Assembly (NCBI GenBank): GCA_046347155.1
Contig: JAXMGT010000002.1
Coordinates: forward strand, 186,001-250,000
Reading direction: 5' to 3'
DNA length: 64,000 bases
Source: RPQJ01 sp046347155
Lineage (GTDB): Bacteria; Pseudomonadota; Gammaproteobacteria; Steroidobacterales; Steroidobacteraceae
Of this stretch, positions 33,300 through 41,374 are shown in pieces. The position numbers were made by a program, and so were the translations under genes. The notes under the pieces were generated by a model. That model searched no databases and was not told the origin of the DNA. It saw only the letters and a list, made by a program, of their open reading frames with translations. How positions within the stretch are numbered: position 1 is the stretch's first letter; every line of letters begins with the position of its first letter.

Positions 33300-33327
33300 C
33301 TGGGTTCGATTCCCATCACCCGCTCCA
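33300..33327 (+). repeat. Repeat R4: tRNA-Gly 3' end with one mismatch
   Basis: 27 of 28 bases match; the first G is C. The left flank CTCGAGTCAC shares GAGTCAC with R2. It ends the 0.9 kb toxin-antitoxin module and starts the metal-uptake module. nikR ends only 13 bases away. Confidence 0.87.
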
Positions 33328-33339
33328 CCTTCATTCCTG

Positions 33340-33813
33340 TCAGCGACGCTTAACGTGAAGGTGACGGTGGGGTCGCGCGCGCATCGCCCGATGGGCGTGA
33401 GATTCGGTCTGTTCGCTGACCGGCACCATCACCAACTGTCCATGCCGGACGCCGCGCTCCGCAATCACGTAATCTGCGAAATGGCGCACCTCGCCGACCG
33501 GCCCACGCAGGACGGTCACCTCCATGCAGCTCTCGTGATCGAGATGCACGTGCAGCGTGGCGATCGAGAGGTCGTGATGATCGTGGGCCGCATGGGTCAA
33601 ACGACTTGCGAGTTCCCGTGCTTCGTGGTCGTAGACGTAGATCGCCGCCGCAAGGCATTGTGCCTCAGGCGCCGCGGCCAGCTCCGCTCGACCCAGCCCG
33701 GACCGCACCAGGTCGCGGATCGCTTCACTGCGGTTCGCGTAGCTTCGTCCGGCCATGAACGCATCGAGCTCGGCCATCAGGTCGTCGTCGAGCGTGATCG
33801 TGGTCCGCTGCAT
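33340..33813 (-). CDS. nikR: NikR nickel-responsive repressor
   Basis: The 157-residue protein has an N-terminal RHH domain (MQRTTITLDDDLMAELDAFM) and a C-terminal ACT-like metal domain with the NikR nickel ligands in HHDLSIATLHVHLDHESCMEV: the H..., HVH and C pattern matches the square-planar site. The C-terminus is extended by a His-rich tail (SHAHRAMRARPHRHLHVKRR) not found in the E. coli protein. ATG 33813 is used; an upstream start at 33843 would overlap the operator. It is divergent from a TonB receptor across a consensus-like NikR operator. Confidence 0.94.
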   Translation of the reverse strand: MQRTTITLDDDLMAELDAFMAGRSYANRSEAIRDLVRSGLGRAELAAAPEAQCLAAAIYVYDHEARELASRLTHAAHDHHDLSIATLHVHLDHESCMEVTVLRGPVGEVRHFADYVIAERGVRHGQLVMVPVSEQTESHAHRAMRARPHRHLHVKRR

Positions 33814-33835
33814 CGCTACTCCGCACCCGATCCGG

Positions 33836-33863
33836 GTATGCACTTATTGGGAAAACATCATAC
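33836..33863. promoter_or_regulatory. NikR operator
   Basis: GTATGC, 16 bases, TCATAC. The E. coli NikR consensus is GTATGA-N16-TCATAC, so one base of twelve differs and the spacer is exact. It lies in the 93-base gap between nikR and the receptor gene, so nickel-loaded NikR should repress both directions. Confidence 0.85.
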
Positions 33864-33906
33864 TTTGAGCTAGGGTTCCCGGCGGGGTCGCCTTGGGGGC
33901 GGCCCG

Positions 33907-36003
33907 ATGGAGAGCCCGGTGGCCAGAATACTCCCGAGCGACAGGCGACGCAGGGCGGCGCGCGCGCGCATGCTAGCCCTTCTTCTCGGGGCCCCGGTGG
34001 CGGCTGTTGGATCCGGCATACCGACAGGTGAACCGCTCGAGGAAGTCGTCGTCACGGCAAAGCGGGTCGGGCTGGTCGGGGAGTCGCAGGCTGCGAGCGA
34101 GGGCATCGTCTCGAGCGTCCAGCTCGAGGGTCGGCCGATCCTGCGGCCCGGCGAAGTGCTCGAGGTCGTGCCGGGCCTGATCGTCACGCAGCACAGCGGC
34201 GACGGCAAGGCCAACCAGTACTTCCTGCGTGGGTTCAACCTCGACCACGGAACGGATTTCGCCACCTATGTCGACGGCGTTCCGGTCAACATGCCGACGC
34301 ATGCGCACGGCCAGGGCTACGCCGACATCAACTTCCTGATCCACGAACTCGTTGACGAGGTTCACTACCGAAAGGGCCCGTATTACGCCGAGGAGGGCAA
34401 CTTTTCCGCCGCGGGCGCCGCGCGCATCGACTACGTTCGCGACAGCGGTGCTCCAACGCTCGGCCTGACGGTCGGCCAGGACCAGTATTACCGGGTGCTC
34501 GGCACAGCGTCGCCGCAGGTGGCCGGCGGCACGTTGCTGCTCGGCATCGACTGGTCGCACAACGACGGGCCGTGGACATTGCCCGAGAACTTCCAGAAGA
34601 CGAGCGGCGTCATGAAATACGGCCGCGGGGACGACGCATTCGGATACTCGCTCACCGCAATGGGATACAACGGCAGCTGGAACAGCACGGATCAGGTTCC
34701 GCAGCGCGCCGTCGACGACGGGCTGATCGACCGGTTCGGGCACATCGACGCGACCGACGGCGGCGCGTCGCACCGCTACAGCCTGTCGTTCGACCTATGG
34801 TCGAAGGAGGACGGCAGGGGATGGAATGCACTCGTCTACGCCATCGACTACTACCTCGACCTGATCTCGAACTTCACCTACGAAACGGACCCGATCAATG
34901 GCGACCAGTTCGAGCAGTACGACGACCGGCGTGTATACGGCGGCAGCCTGGATTACGAATACGACGCGTCCTTCAACGACCTCGAGGGTGTCCTTACGGC
35001 CGGCGCCTGGGTGCGCTACGACGACATTCACCCGGTTGCGCTCTACCGCACGACGGAACGCGAGCGTTTCGACACGATCCGCAAGGACGACGTGACCCAG
35101 GGCCAGTACGCCGTCTACGTGAGCCACGACCAGCGCTGGACACCTTGGCTGCGCACGACCGCCGGGCTGCGGTTCGACCTGTTCGACTTCTCCGTCGACA
35201 GCAGCCTCGCGGCGAACTCCGGCTCGACGTCGGCCTCGCTGGCGCAGCCCAAGCTGACCGTCGTGCTCGGCCCGTGGAACCAGACGGAGATGTTCCTGAA
35301 CGCCGGTCGCGGCTATCACACGAACGATGCCCGCGGCACGACGATCACGCTCGATCCGACCGACGGCGTGACGCCGGTGCGGCCCGTGGATCCAATCGTG
35401 CCGGCCGACGGCGGCGAGATCGGCGTGCGGACGGCCATCGTGCCAGGCACCCAGCTCACCGCGGCCTTCTGGGGCCTCGACATCGACTCGGAGCTGCTGT
35501 TCGTCGGCGACGGAGGCGTGACCGAGCCCAGCCGCGCGACGCGCCGCTACGGCGTCGAACTGGGCGCGTACTGGACGCCACTCGACTGGCTGATCGTCGA
35601 CGCCGACTATGCGTGGTCTCACGCGCGGTTCACGGAGCCGGACCCGGCCGGCGACTACATCCCGGGCGCAGTCGAGTCGGTCGTCTCGCTCGGGTTGACC
35701 GCGCACCGCGAGCTGGGCTGGTACGGTGGCGCCCGGTGGCGCTATTTCGGCGCCGCGCCGCTGATCGAGGACAACTCGGTCCGCTCGCACTCGACCTCGC
35801 TCGTGAATGCGGAACTGGGTTATCGGTTCTCGACACGCTTCGGGCTGATGCTGACGGTGTTCAACCTGTTCGACACCGACGCCAACGACATCACCTACTA
35901 TTACGAATCGCAGCTGCCGGGCGAGACCCAGCCGGTCGCCGACATCCATTTCCATCCGGTAGAGCCGAGGACGCTGCGCATGACCGCGACGTTGCAGTTC
36001 TGA
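33907..36003 (+). CDS. TonB-dependent receptor, probable nickel (complex) uptake
   Basis: The 698-residue outer-membrane protein has an export signal (~20-38), a TonB box-like EEVVVTAKR soon after, a plug domain with VLEVVPGLIVTQHSGDGKANQYFLRGFNLDHGTDFATYVDGVPVN, and a 22-strand-type barrel ending in the aromatic F (LRMTATLQF). His-containing plug loop MPTHAHGQGYADIN could bind metal. Nickel is inferred from the NikR operator directly upstream and the His-rich protein downstream. The start ATG 33907 is the first in the frame; later ATG at 33970 is possible. Confidence 0.88.
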   Translation: MESPVARILPSDRRRRAARARMLALLLGAPVAAVGSGIPTGEPLEEVVVTAKRVGLVGESQAASEGIVSSVQLEGRPILRPGEVLEVVPGLIVTQHSGDGKANQYFLRGFNLDHGTDFATYVDGVPVNMPTHAHGQGYADINFLIHELVDEVHYRKGPYYAEEGNFSAAGAARIDYVRDSGAPTLGLTVGQDQYYRVLGTASPQVAGGTLLLGIDWSHNDGPWTLPENFQKTSGVMKYGRGDDAFGYSLTAMGYNGSWNSTDQVPQRAVDDGLIDRFGHIDATDGGASHRYSLSFDLWSKEDGRGWNALVYAIDYYLDLISNFTYETDPINGDQFEQYDDRRVYGGSLDYEYDASFNDLEGVLTAGAWVRYDDIHPVALYRTTERERFDTIRKDDVTQGQYAVYVSHDQRWTPWLRTTAGLRFDLFDFSVDSSLAANSGSTSASLAQPKLTVVLGPWNQTEMFLNAGRGYHTNDARGTTITLDPTDGVTPVRPVDPIVPADGGEIGVRTAIVPGTQLTAAFWGLDIDSELLFVGDGGVTEPSRATRRYGVELGAYWTPLDWLIVDADYAWSHARFTEPDPAGDYIPGAVESVVSLGLTAHRELGWYGGARWRYFGAAPLIEDNSVRSHSTSLVNAELGYRFSTRFGLMLTVFNLFDTDANDITYYYESQLPGETQPVADIHFHPVEPRTLRMTATLQF

Positions 36004-36062
36004 GTCGGGTCATGCTGTCATTCGGCTAGCCCCCTGCAGCCGGACCATGGAGGAGCGAGAAC

Positions 36063-36365
36063 ATGTCTCACGATCATGAGCATCCGAAGAAGCATCGCCA
36101 CGTCCATGCCCATCGGCACTCGCATGAGCACGAGCATTCCCACGAACACGAGCATCGGCACGGGGACGTGGTTCACTCCCATCCACACGGCCACGCGCAC
36201 TCCCACGCTCACGAGCACCAGCACGAACACGATCACGATTCCGGTGGGCACGAGCACGACGGGGACCTACACTTCACCCCGGTCGACCAGAATCACGATC
36301 AACACGGGCACGCTGATTTGGATGCCGACGCCCACGCCGGTGAGCCGCACGACCACGACCACTAG
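36063..36365 (+). CDS. Histidine-rich metal-binding protein
   Basis: This 100-residue protein holds 36 histidines, mostly as repeated HxH and HEHEH units with Glu, Asp and Ser between. It has no signal peptide, so it is probably a cytoplasmic metal store or chaperone, comparable in spirit to Hpn or to the His-rich regions of nickel chaperones. It lies 59 bases downstream of the receptor and is likely in the same NikR-controlled transcript. There is no close family name I can give. The repetitive codons (CAC GAG, CAT GAG) suggest growth by repeat expansion. Confidence 0.85.
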   Translation: MSHDHEHPKKHRHVHAHRHSHEHEHSHEHEHRHGDVVHSHPHGHAHSHAHEHQHEHDHDSGGHEHDGDLHFTPVDQNHDQHGHADLDADAHAGEPHDHDH

Positions 36366-36501
36366 ATCGGGCGGGCGTGATCGAGACGATCGTGATCACG
36401 CGGCAGCCAAACGCGGCGCCGGTTCGTCCTTAGGTGATTGATTCGGGGCGGAGAAATCGAGCAGCGGTCGCGCATGGAGGTGCACGAGCCGCTGTTGCCG
36501 C

Positions 36502-36507
36502 TATACT
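36502..36507 (+). promoter_or_regulatory. -10-like element before the DUF2946-like gene
   Basis: TATACT lies 9 bases before the ATG at 36517. No good -35 is seen. It may give a separate, nearly leaderless start. Confidence 0.35.
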
Positions 36508-36516
36508 CGCGACGCC

Positions 36517-36906
36517 ATGCGCCGGTTGAGGCACACGATCCGCACCCAGCCAGAGTGGGTGCTCCTGCTGATCGCCGTGGTCCTGGTGAGGACCTTGGTG
36601 CCGTACGGCTTCATGCCGACGATGGCGGGCGCGACGATCACGATGTCGATGTGCAGCATCGACAGCCCCGGCCCGGTGCAGGTGCGCCTGCCTTCGTCGC
36701 CGGCCCCGACCGCGCCCGACCGAGGCCACGATGGCAGTTGCTCCTGCGCCGCAACCGTGCAATTGGCCCCGCCGCCCATGCCGGCAGCCGCGCCGATGCC
36801 AGCGGTGGCGACATCGTCGCCTGCGATTCCGGCGTCTGCGTCAACGCCGATAGCCGTCCAGCATCGCCCGCAGTCCCCGCGGGCCCCGCCACCCACGTTC
36901 GCTTGA
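36517..36906 (+). CDS. DUF2946-like small membrane/exported protein
   Basis: The 129-residue protein has one N-terminal hydrophobic helix (WVLLLIAVVLVRTLVPYGFMP) with the PYGFMP and MCS motifs of DUF2946, followed by a Pro/Ala-rich tail with a CSC pair. DUF2946 genes often neighbour TonB-dependent metal transport and copper genes. Function is unknown. It lies between the His-rich protein and tonB on the same strand. Confidence 0.7.
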   Translation: MRRLRHTIRTQPEWVLLLIAVVLVRTLVPYGFMPTMAGATITMSMCSIDSPGPVQVRLPSSPAPTAPDRGHDGSCSCAATVQLAPPPMPAAAPMPAVATSSPAIPASASTPIAVQHRPQSPRAPPPTFA

Positions 36907-37002
36907 CCTGAGTTCGATGGCCGTCGCGCCGCCGTAGCGGCGCCATGGCTGAACACTTGAAAGACGACTTGCCCCCGCAGGTCGTTCAGGTTGGGGGATC
37001 CC

Positions 37003-37629
37003 ATGCTTCCCGGTGGTTCCGACGGACGAGGCGTCCGCGGCGTCGCGGCGATCGCAAGCGTCGTGCTTCATGTCGGCGCGCTGGCGGCGCTCGTCGCCGC
37101 AACGTTGTTCGTGCCCAGCGAACACGTGCCGCCGACGGCGGTCACGCTCGTCGAGCTGATGCGCGCGCCCGCTGCAGGGCCGCCGCCGCTCCCGATCCCG
37201 CGGATGGAAATCCCCCCGCCCGAGGTGCGGGCACCGGTACTGGATGTGGCGGCGCCGGCACCCACGGCAATTTCGGCCGTGCTGCCGGCCGAGTCGTCGC
37301 CGGCGGTCGGGCCTCCAGTCGCCCCCGCCGAGACGGCGCCGATGGCCATCGATGCGTCCGCGCTCACGTGCACGAGACGTACGCCCCCGGAATACCCGCC
37401 GCAGTCGCGGAGACTGCGGGAAGAGGGGGCCGTACAGGTGCAAATGGAGCTCGACGCCGACGGACGGGTGATTTCAGCCGTAGTGATTCACGGCAGCGGG
37501 CATTCGCGCCTCGATGCCGCAGCGATCGAAGCGGTGCGGCAATGGCATTGCCAACCCGCTCGACGGTCCGGGACCGCTGTCAGCGCGGTCGCGATCCAGA
37601 CGTTTGAATTCAGGCTCCAGCGTCGCTGA
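37003..37629 (+). CDS. tonB: TonB energy transducer
   Basis: The 208-residue protein has an N-terminal membrane anchor (VAAIASVVLHVGALAALVAATLF), a Pro-rich periplasmic linker, and the TonB C-terminal domain with PPEYPPQSRRLREEGAVQVQM and SGHSRLDAAAIEAVRQWH. It should couple proton-motive force to the two outer-membrane receptors in this module. No exbB or exbD is seen here, so it must use copies elsewhere. The ATG at 37003 follows GGGGGA; a TTG at 36991 is less likely. Confidence 0.9.
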   Translation: MLPGGSDGRGVRGVAAIASVVLHVGALAALVAATLFVPSEHVPPTAVTLVELMRAPAAGPPPLPIPRMEIPPPEVRAPVLDVAAPAPTAISAVLPAESSPAVGPPVAPAETAPMAIDASALTCTRRTPPEYPPQSRRLREEGAVQVQMELDADGRVISAVVIHGSGHSRLDAAAIEAVRQWHCQPARRSGTAVSAVAIQTFEFRLQRR

Positions 37630-37657
37630 GCCAACCGAAATCGAGGAATTTACGGGA

Positions 37658-39847
37658 ATGACTTACGACAAATCGACGAGCCCTTTCTTGCTGCTTGCCG
37701 TACTGGCATCCGCGGTACCACAGGTGGCAAGGTCGCAGGCCGCCGATGAGGCCGGCCCGACCGTGCTGCCCACGATGAGCGTCGAGGAAGAACGCGCCGA
37801 CACGGGCTACGCGACCGCAGATGCGACGGGTGCCCTCAAGACCGACACACCGTTGATCGATACGCCGATGGCGATCCAGGTCGTGCCCCGCGAACTCATC
37901 GATGACCAGCAGGCGCGCACGTCGCGGCAGGCTGTCCTGAACGTGAGCGGCGTCCAGGATGCCTGGCAGTTCTATGACCAGTTTCTGCTGCGAGGATTCG
38001 ACAGCGGCTATGGAACGACGTATCGCGACGGTCTCCAGCTCTGGGGAGTGAACGAGGCGGTCAACATGGCCTTCGTCGATCACATCGAAGTGGTCAAAGG
38101 CCCATCCTCGATGCTCTACGGACGCATCGAACCTGGCGGATTCGTCAACGTCGTCACTCGACGGCCGGCCGCTGTGGCCGGCTACAGCGCGGACGTCCAG
38201 GGTGGCAGCTGGGGATTCTTCCGGGCCACCGCGGACGCCACGGGGCCGGCGTCCGATGATGGCCAATGGCTTTATCGCGTCATCGCCGACCTGGACCAAT
38301 CGGATTCGTGGGTCGACAACGCTCATCGCGACAACAAGGCCGTCAGCGGCGCACTCACCTGGCGGCCCGGTCCGCGCTTCGAGGCCGACCTGCAGGTCGA
38401 GTACTACGACTACAAGGTGACCTGGCTGGATGCGAGCATTCCCGTGCTTGGTGACCGGCCAGCGGACTTGCCGCGGCACTTCACGCTGCTGTATCCGCAG
38501 TCGTGGACGAAGTACCCGTACACAACCGAGCGCACGCTGACGGCGCTGCAGTGGAACTTTGACATCAACGACGACTGACGCCTGACGCAGCGAGTGCATT
38601 ACGTGTATTCGAACGAGTCGCAGCAGGGGGTATATGGCGCCGTCTGGACGTTCGACGGCGTGAGCCAGATCCTCGGGACTGAGTTCACCCATACCGCACC
38701 GGACTGGATCAGGACCACATTCGCTTCGAACCTCGACCTGGTGGGGGACTTCACCACCGGAGCGTTGCACCACTCCCTGATCCTGGGATTCGACTGGTCG
38801 AGGTTCACGGACGATACACCCGGCAGCGGCGGGGAGGTCCCGGGCGCGCAGCCGATCGACATCCATCACCCGGTGTTCGGGAATTACCTCTCGACGTTGC
38901 GGGCGCTCGCCGCAGAGGACGCAACGAACGTGATCTACCGCGATCGCAGCCGGGACGCCGGCGTCTATCTGCAGGACCAGGTCGCGATCGGGCCGCACTG
39001 GCAGGTACTGCTCGGCGGGCGCTATGACCGGGCCACTGATGCGTACTCGGACGTCTACGGGAATCGCACCTCGGACTGCTACCCGTACTGCACCGGTAGA
39101 CCCGTGACATCGTATCCCACGGATTCCGAGTTCTCGCCCCGTGCCGGGGTGCTATACAGCTTCAACCCCAATGCATCGGCCTACGCAAGCTATTCGCAGT
39201 CGTTCGGCACGTCGAACGGACGCGATGCGGACGGCCGCCCGCTCGACCCTCAGATCGGCGAACAGTACGAAGCGGGCGTCAAGGCGAGCCTGCTCGAAGG
39301 CGCGGTAACCGCATCGGCGACTTTGTTCACGCTGACCAAGTCGAACATCCCGCAGTACGATCCGGTGAACTTTTTCCCGCACATCGTCGGCGAAGCCCGC
39401 AGCCGTGGCCTCGAACTTGACCTGGCGGGGCAGTTGACAGAGCACGTCAGTGTGTTCGGCAGCTACACCTACGACCAGGCGACGATCACGCGCGATCCCT
39501 ACGGTGGCACCGAAGGCAATGAAATGCCTGGGGTTGCGCCGCAGGTCTTCAGTCTCTGGGGGAAATTCGACAGTGCCCCGAGCGCGCCGGACGGGTGGAC
39601 GCTCGGTGCCGGCATCTACGCAAGTTCACAGCGGCAGGGCGACGAGGCAAATTCCTGGCAACTGCCCGGCTACACGCGTGTGGACGTCATGGCGGGTTAC
39701 CGGCGCGCATTTGCAGGCACGATCGCTTCGCTGCAACTGAACCTCGACAACGTTTTCGATACCGGCTACTTCGCGTACGGCGGGTACGGCTCGGCTGCAT
39801 ACGGCGCGCCGCGAACATTCGTCGGGGAACTGAGGGTCGAGTTCTGA
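37658..39847 (+). pseudogene. TonB-dependent siderophore receptor interrupted by one in-frame TGA
   Basis: The open frame from ATG 37658 encodes a signal peptide, plug (PMAIQVVPRELIDDQQA, DGLQLWGVNEA, GPSSMLYGRIEPGGFVNVVT) and early barrel up to a TGA at 38576-38578. The same frame then continues from CGC CTG ACG to a normal barrel end (GELRVEF) at 39847. Without this stop the protein would have 729 residues, the usual length. The surrounding text (FDINDD, stop, RLTQRVHY) suggests an original Trp codon TGG mutated to TGA; receptors often have a Trp here. It may be a fresh nonsense mutation, a readthrough site (the TGA is followed by C) or a sequencing error. Downstream reinitiation would not give a working receptor because the plug would be missing. 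Confidence 0.88.
38576..38578 (+). other. Single TGA codon splitting the receptor frame
   Basis: Both sides of this codon are in the same frame, without any base gain or loss. The next downstream codons are CGC CTG ACG CAG CGA. No SECIS-like hairpin is obvious. Confidence 0.9.
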
Positions 39848-41076
39848 TGTGGCCCGGTATCCGGCGCGCCCGGCCGCTGGTCGTCTGGCTCCATCGGTGG
39901 ACGGGGCTCGTGATGGTCGTGTTCCTGGTGATCGTCGGCCTCACCGGCAGTCTGCTCGCGTTCAACACGGAACTCGAGCGTGTGTTCGCGCCCCGGCTGT
40001 TCGCCGCGGAACGCCCGGGCGTGCCGCGTCTCGACCTGGCGGAACTCGCCGAGCGTGCGCAAGTGCTCGTTCCCGAGGGTCGGGTGCAAGCGGTGACATA
40101 CTCCGAGCCCGACCAGGTCAGCGTATGGTTCGAGCCACGGACGGACCGCGTAACGGGCAGGCCTTTCGAACTTGGATTCACGGAGTTCTTCATGGACCCG
40201 TGGACGGGCAGGGAACTTGGCTGGCGCGTGAGCGGCGACCTGGCACAAGGCCTCGTCAACATCATGCCATTCATCTATGACATCCACTGGCGGCTGCTGC
40301 TCGGCGACCTTGGTCAGTGGGTGCTGGGCATCGTCGCATTGCTCTGGACCGTCGACTGCGTCGTCAGCGTCTTCCCGACGCTGCCGCCCGGGCCGGGGCC
40401 GTTCTGGCGCCGCTGGTGGCGAGCGTGGCAGGTCCGTCGCCGGCCCGGGCTCGTTCGGATCAGCTACGACCTGCACCGTGCCGGCGGACTGTGGCTGTGG
40501 CCTCTGCTGTTCGTGTTTGCATGGTCCTCGGTGATGATGAACATGCGGCCGGTCTACGAAAGGACCATGTCGCTTGCTTTCGACTACCAGCCCTGGGCCG
40601 ACCAGCCCCCGGCATCGCTGCCCGCAGGGCTCCCGCCGCGGATCGGGTGGCATCAGGCGCTGCGTACCGGCGATCGCCTGATGGCAGAGCAGGCGGCACT
40701 GCTCGGGTTCACGTACCGAGAGCCGCTCAGCCTGATGTACTTTCCGGACAGCCGCACATACCTGTACGAGGTCCGTGGCAGCCGCGATCTCTTCGACCGG
40801 GCGCCGAAGGGTGGGGGTACGGACATCGTCTTCGACGGCGACACGGGCCAGTTTCGGGAGATCTCTCAGCCAACCGGTGAACACCTGGGCAACACGCTCG
40901 AAAGCTGGCTCTATGCGCTGCACATGGCCCGCGTCTTCGGGCGGCCGTACCAGGTGATCGTCACGCTGCTCGGTGTCGGGCTCACGATTCTGTGCGTCAC
41001 CGGTGTCCATGTCTGGTGGCGCAAGCACCGCGCCAGGGTGCACGAACGCCGACGAGCCGGTGCCGTGGGGTCTTAG
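39847..41076 (+). CDS. PepSY-domain membrane protein
   Basis: The 409-residue inner-membrane protein has four main helices in the PepSY_TM pattern: WLHRWTGLVMVVFLVIVGLTGSLLAFNTELE at the start, HWRLLLGDLGQWVLGIVALLW, LHRAGGLWLWPLLFVFAW and a final helix ending HVWWRKH. Such proteins accompany siderophore receptors and are thought to act in reduction or transport of the ferric complex. ATG 39847 overlaps the receptor stop by one base (TGATG), so translation is coupled. Confidence 0.87.
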   Translation: MWPGIRRARPLVVWLHRWTGLVMVVFLVIVGLTGSLLAFNTELERVFAPRLFAAERPGVPRLDLAELAERAQVLVPEGRVQAVTYSEPDQVSVWFEPRTDRVTGRPFELGFTEFFMDPWTGRELGWRVSGDLAQGLVNIMPFIYDIHWRLLLGDLGQWVLGIVALLWTVDCVVSVFPTLPPGPGPFWRRWWRAWQVRRRPGLVRISYDLHRAGGLWLWPLLFVFAWSSVMMNMRPVYERTMSLAFDYQPWADQPPASLPAGLPPRIGWHQALRTGDRLMAEQAALLGFTYREPLSLMYFPDSRTYLYEVRGSRDLFDRAPKGGGTDIVFDGDTGQFREISQPTGEHLGNTLESWLYALHMARVFGRPYQVIVTLLGVGLTILCVTGVHVWWRKHRARVHERRRAGAVGS

Positions 41077-41374
41077 TCCGCGTGTGGATTGGCCGATGCC
41101 GACGTCTGGATCGCCGTCGTCTGACACGCCGGTGCCGGCGCGCCGCGACCCGCACCCGACGCGAGGGGTCATGCAGTGAATGATATTGGCCGTATTGGTA
41201 CGCCAATCACACGCGGGTGGGTGATCTGCTGCAACTGGTTGATTCAACCCGAGGACCAATGCCGTCCCTGCGGGTTCGAATCCCAGGACCCGCTCCAGCT
41301 TCCCGCCGGGCTGACTCCGGCAAGTCACACCCGGCGAGACCGACCCGCTGACCCCGTGCGGCCTGCGCCGCAGC
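41077..41374. other. 298-base gap with a dyad, a tRNA-like sequence and repeat R6
   Basis: An imperfect dyad ATTGGC ... GCCAAT lies at 41185-41207. From 41213 a sequence starts GCGGGT and ends, at 41297, ACCCGCTCCA; it has 6 acceptor pairs and a TTCGAAT loop but no proper D or anticodon arm, so it is not a working tRNA. A small hairpin (41357-41372) may end the minus-strand amidase gene. No protein gene is seen. Confidence 0.5.
41270..41297 (+). repeat. Repeat R6: diverged copy of the tRNA 3' end
   Basis: 24 of 28 bases match the tRNA-Gly 3' end (differences at positions 2, 11, 17 and 18), with CCGCTCCA intact. It may be an older, eroded border of the array or the end of a different tRNA. 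It lies where the metal-uptake module ends. Confidence 0.65.

Noticed and set aside
36018..36257. Val/Met-rich membrane-like peptide antisense to the His-rich gene
   Set aside because: It is the complement of repeated CAC/CAT codons (GTG/ATG), so its composition is a by-product.
38576..38578. Selenocysteine codon
   Set aside because: Receptors have no reason for Sec here, no SECIS-like hairpin follows, and a Trp codon one base away explains it better.
38579..39847. Independent downstream gene starting at 38594
   Set aside because: It would lack signal peptide and plug and continues the upstream frame exactly, so it is the second half of the interrupted receptor.
41213..41297. A functional tRNA gene
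   Set aside because: Acceptor and T loop resemble a tRNA but no D or 7-base anticodon loop can be formed.
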